DNA of 64,000 nucleotides from assembly GCF_900117425.1 (NCBI RefSeq), contig NZ_FPEH01000019.1, forward strand, positions 90,379 through 154,378, given 5' to 3'. The stretch's first letter is position 1; each line of letters starts with the position of its first letter. Shown here in pieces: positions 63,280-64,000 of this stretch. The notes below the pieces were generated by a model. It made no database searches, was not told the origin of the DNA, and worked only from the letters and a program-made list of their open reading frames with translations. The stretch comes from Novosphingobium sp. NDB2Meth1. GTDB taxonomy: Bacteria; Pseudomonadota; Alphaproteobacteria; Sphingomonadales; Sphingomonadaceae. A program made the position numbers and the translations under genes.

Positions 63280-63601
63280 GGCTGCCTCCCTCGTCGGTGG
63301 TTTCAGCGACGCCGGCGGCGCGGCAGCGGGCAGCGAAAGCGGTATGCACCCGCTCGCGCAAAGCATGATCGCTATGGCCCGCGAGGAGGGCATCAACCCC
63401 AACCATGGCGAAGAGCGACTGGCGGTAGAGCCGGAGCATGACGTTGCGATCACTGGCGACCGAGAGGTCGTTATCGCAGGCGCGAACGATGACTGTGCGC
63501 AGCCATTCGCTGAGCGCGAGCCCGTTGGCAGAAGCTGCTGCGCGGGCACGGGTAGCAAGCTCGTCAGAGACGTAGGCTTGGAGACATTTGGGACGTGACA
63601 T
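63269..63601 (-). CDS. Small DNA-binding (ribbon-helix-helix-like) relaxosome protein
   Basis: 110 residues beginning MSRPKCLQAYVSDELATRARAAA, which has the strand-helix-helix pattern of MobC/TraY-type ribbon-helix-helix proteins (NGLALSEWLRTVIVRAC as second helix). The C-terminal half is helical (MLRLYRQSLFAMVGVDALLAG). It is first in the operon with traD and traI and overlaps traD by 11 bp, the position of an oriT-binding accessory factor. A LexA-type box lies 72 bp upstream and a possible oriT 227 bp upstream. Confidence 0.72.
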   Translation of the reverse strand: MSRPKCLQAYVSDELATRARAAASANGLALSEWLRTVIVRACDNDLSVASDRNVMLRLYRQSLFAMVGVDALLAGHSDHALRERVHTAFAARCRAAGVAETTDEGGSHEA

Positions 63602-63672
63602 TCGACAGATTCCTTCAAGTGAAGGAGCCTGGTCACTCTGCGAAAGTGATGGGCAGATTACGTCGACATTTG

Positions 63673-63687
63673 GAACATGTCAAGAAC
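63673..63687 (-). promoter_or_regulatory. LexA-type box GAAC-N7-GAAC
   Basis: Perfect direct repeat with spacer ATGTCAA, reading GTTC-N7-GTTC toward the relaxosome operon. It shares GAACAT-N5-GAACAT with the copy at 15315. Position fits repression of the operon promoter. Confidence 0.6.
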
Positions 63688-63827
63688 ATTAGAGGCAAGG
63701 AACCGCGCCGTCTTCGCCTCCCTGTACGGTAGATTGACGTGCAAAAGCGCCTTGCAGGTCAATGTGACGGAAACGCGCCAAAGGGATCGAAATCACAAAT
63801 TTTGGCATCTATTTCTGATACTTCCCA

Positions 63828-63852
63828 CCTACGACAAGTCGCGTAGGGTGTG
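63828..63852. other. Possible oriT: hairpin followed by GGGTGTG
   Basis: CCTACG and CGTAGG form a 6-bp stem (63828-63847) with an 8-nt loop, directly followed by GTGTGCCC. The string GCGTAGGGTGTG resembles the F nic region (GCGTGGGGTGTGG), and a hairpin just 5' of nic is standard for MobF origins. It lies upstream of the relaxosome operon, the usual place. The stretch 63602-63931 otherwise has no gene. Assignment is by resemblance only. Confidence 0.4.
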
Positions 63853-63931
63853 CCCACCTCCCTTCCTTTGCAGGGTCGTGTCCCACGGGGTGGTGTAGGA
63901 ACCGTCGATCCGCAGTAGGATCAGGTTCGGG

Positions 63932-64000
63932 TCAGGCAGCCAGAGCTGGCAGGCTGACAATGGGGTTATGGCTCACCGAGCCGAGGGTTTCCAGCGTCAT
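63932..64000 (-). CDS. Possible 3' end of a gene running past the window
   Basis: The last 69 bp read on the minus strand as an open frame ending ...LGSVSHNPIVSLPALAA and a stop at 63932-63934. The frame contains an ATG at the very edge but could be the C-terminus of a longer protein. Too short to identify. Confidence 0.25.
   Translation of the reverse strand: MTLETLGSVSHNPIVSLPALAA

Overview
The window is GC-rich alphaproteobacterial DNA, most likely from a sphingomonad (Novosphingobium/Sphingobium type). This is inferred from a CYP101-family P450, a sphingomonad-style TonB receptor, an F-type conjugation operon like those of sphingomonad plasmids, and GTTC-N7-GTTC (alphaproteobacterial LexA) boxes. 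No replication, partition, integrase, tRNA or rRNA gene was seen, so plasmid versus integrative element cannot be decided.

1-13.7 kb is a catabolic cluster for a cyclic ketone or terpenoid-like substrate. It holds a crotonase (cut by the window edge), three SnoaL-like small proteins, a carboxymuconolactone-decarboxylase-like protein, a P450 closely resembling P450cam, a zinc alcohol dehydrogenase, two diketocamphane-monooxygenase-like flavin enzymes and a third luciferase-like monooxygenase. A VOC protein, a TonB-dependent receptor, a TetR regulator and an SDR complete it. The order P450, alcohol dehydrogenase, Baeyer-Villiger-type monooxygenase parallels camphor degradation. Six copies of a TCAAC-N6-GTTGA palindrome (one with a mismatch) lie in its intergenic regions and suggest one regulon.

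13.7-33.8 kb holds two small regulators and a nearly complete, tightly overlapping F-type conjugation operon: traA, L, E, K, B, dsbC-like, V, C, a membrane protein, trbI, an S26 peptidase, W, U, trbC, N, F, H, G. 57-64 kb holds the other half of the conjugation machinery: an S24 (LexA/CI-like) repressor, a MobF relaxase, a TraD coupling protein, a small DNA-binding protein and a possible oriT. Three LexA-type boxes lie upstream of the XRE regulator, the S24 gene and the relaxosome operon.

34-57 kb, between the two conjugation halves, is a defence island. It contains (a) an MmeI-like restriction-methyltransferase with McrB and McrC; (b) an operon of SMC/ABC-type ATPase, HNH and GIY-YIG proteins, Septu-like with an added nuclease; (c) a complete bacterial ubiquitin-like conjugation operon (BilA Ubl, BilB E2, BilC JAB peptidase, BilD E1); and (d) immediately upstream, an operon of a sigma-like protein, an HTH protein and a giant ImmA/IrrE-UvrD-AddB-like fusion. 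A two-part promoter-like motif with identical spacing lies upstream of both (c) and (d), suggesting that one regulator controls both. A GIY-YIG protein, an IS3 remnant, a dnaE2 remnant and a DUF488 gene pair fill the rest.

The most novel candidate is (c)+(d): a ubiquitin-like antiphage system apparently wired to a sigma-factor/metallopeptidase-helicase module.
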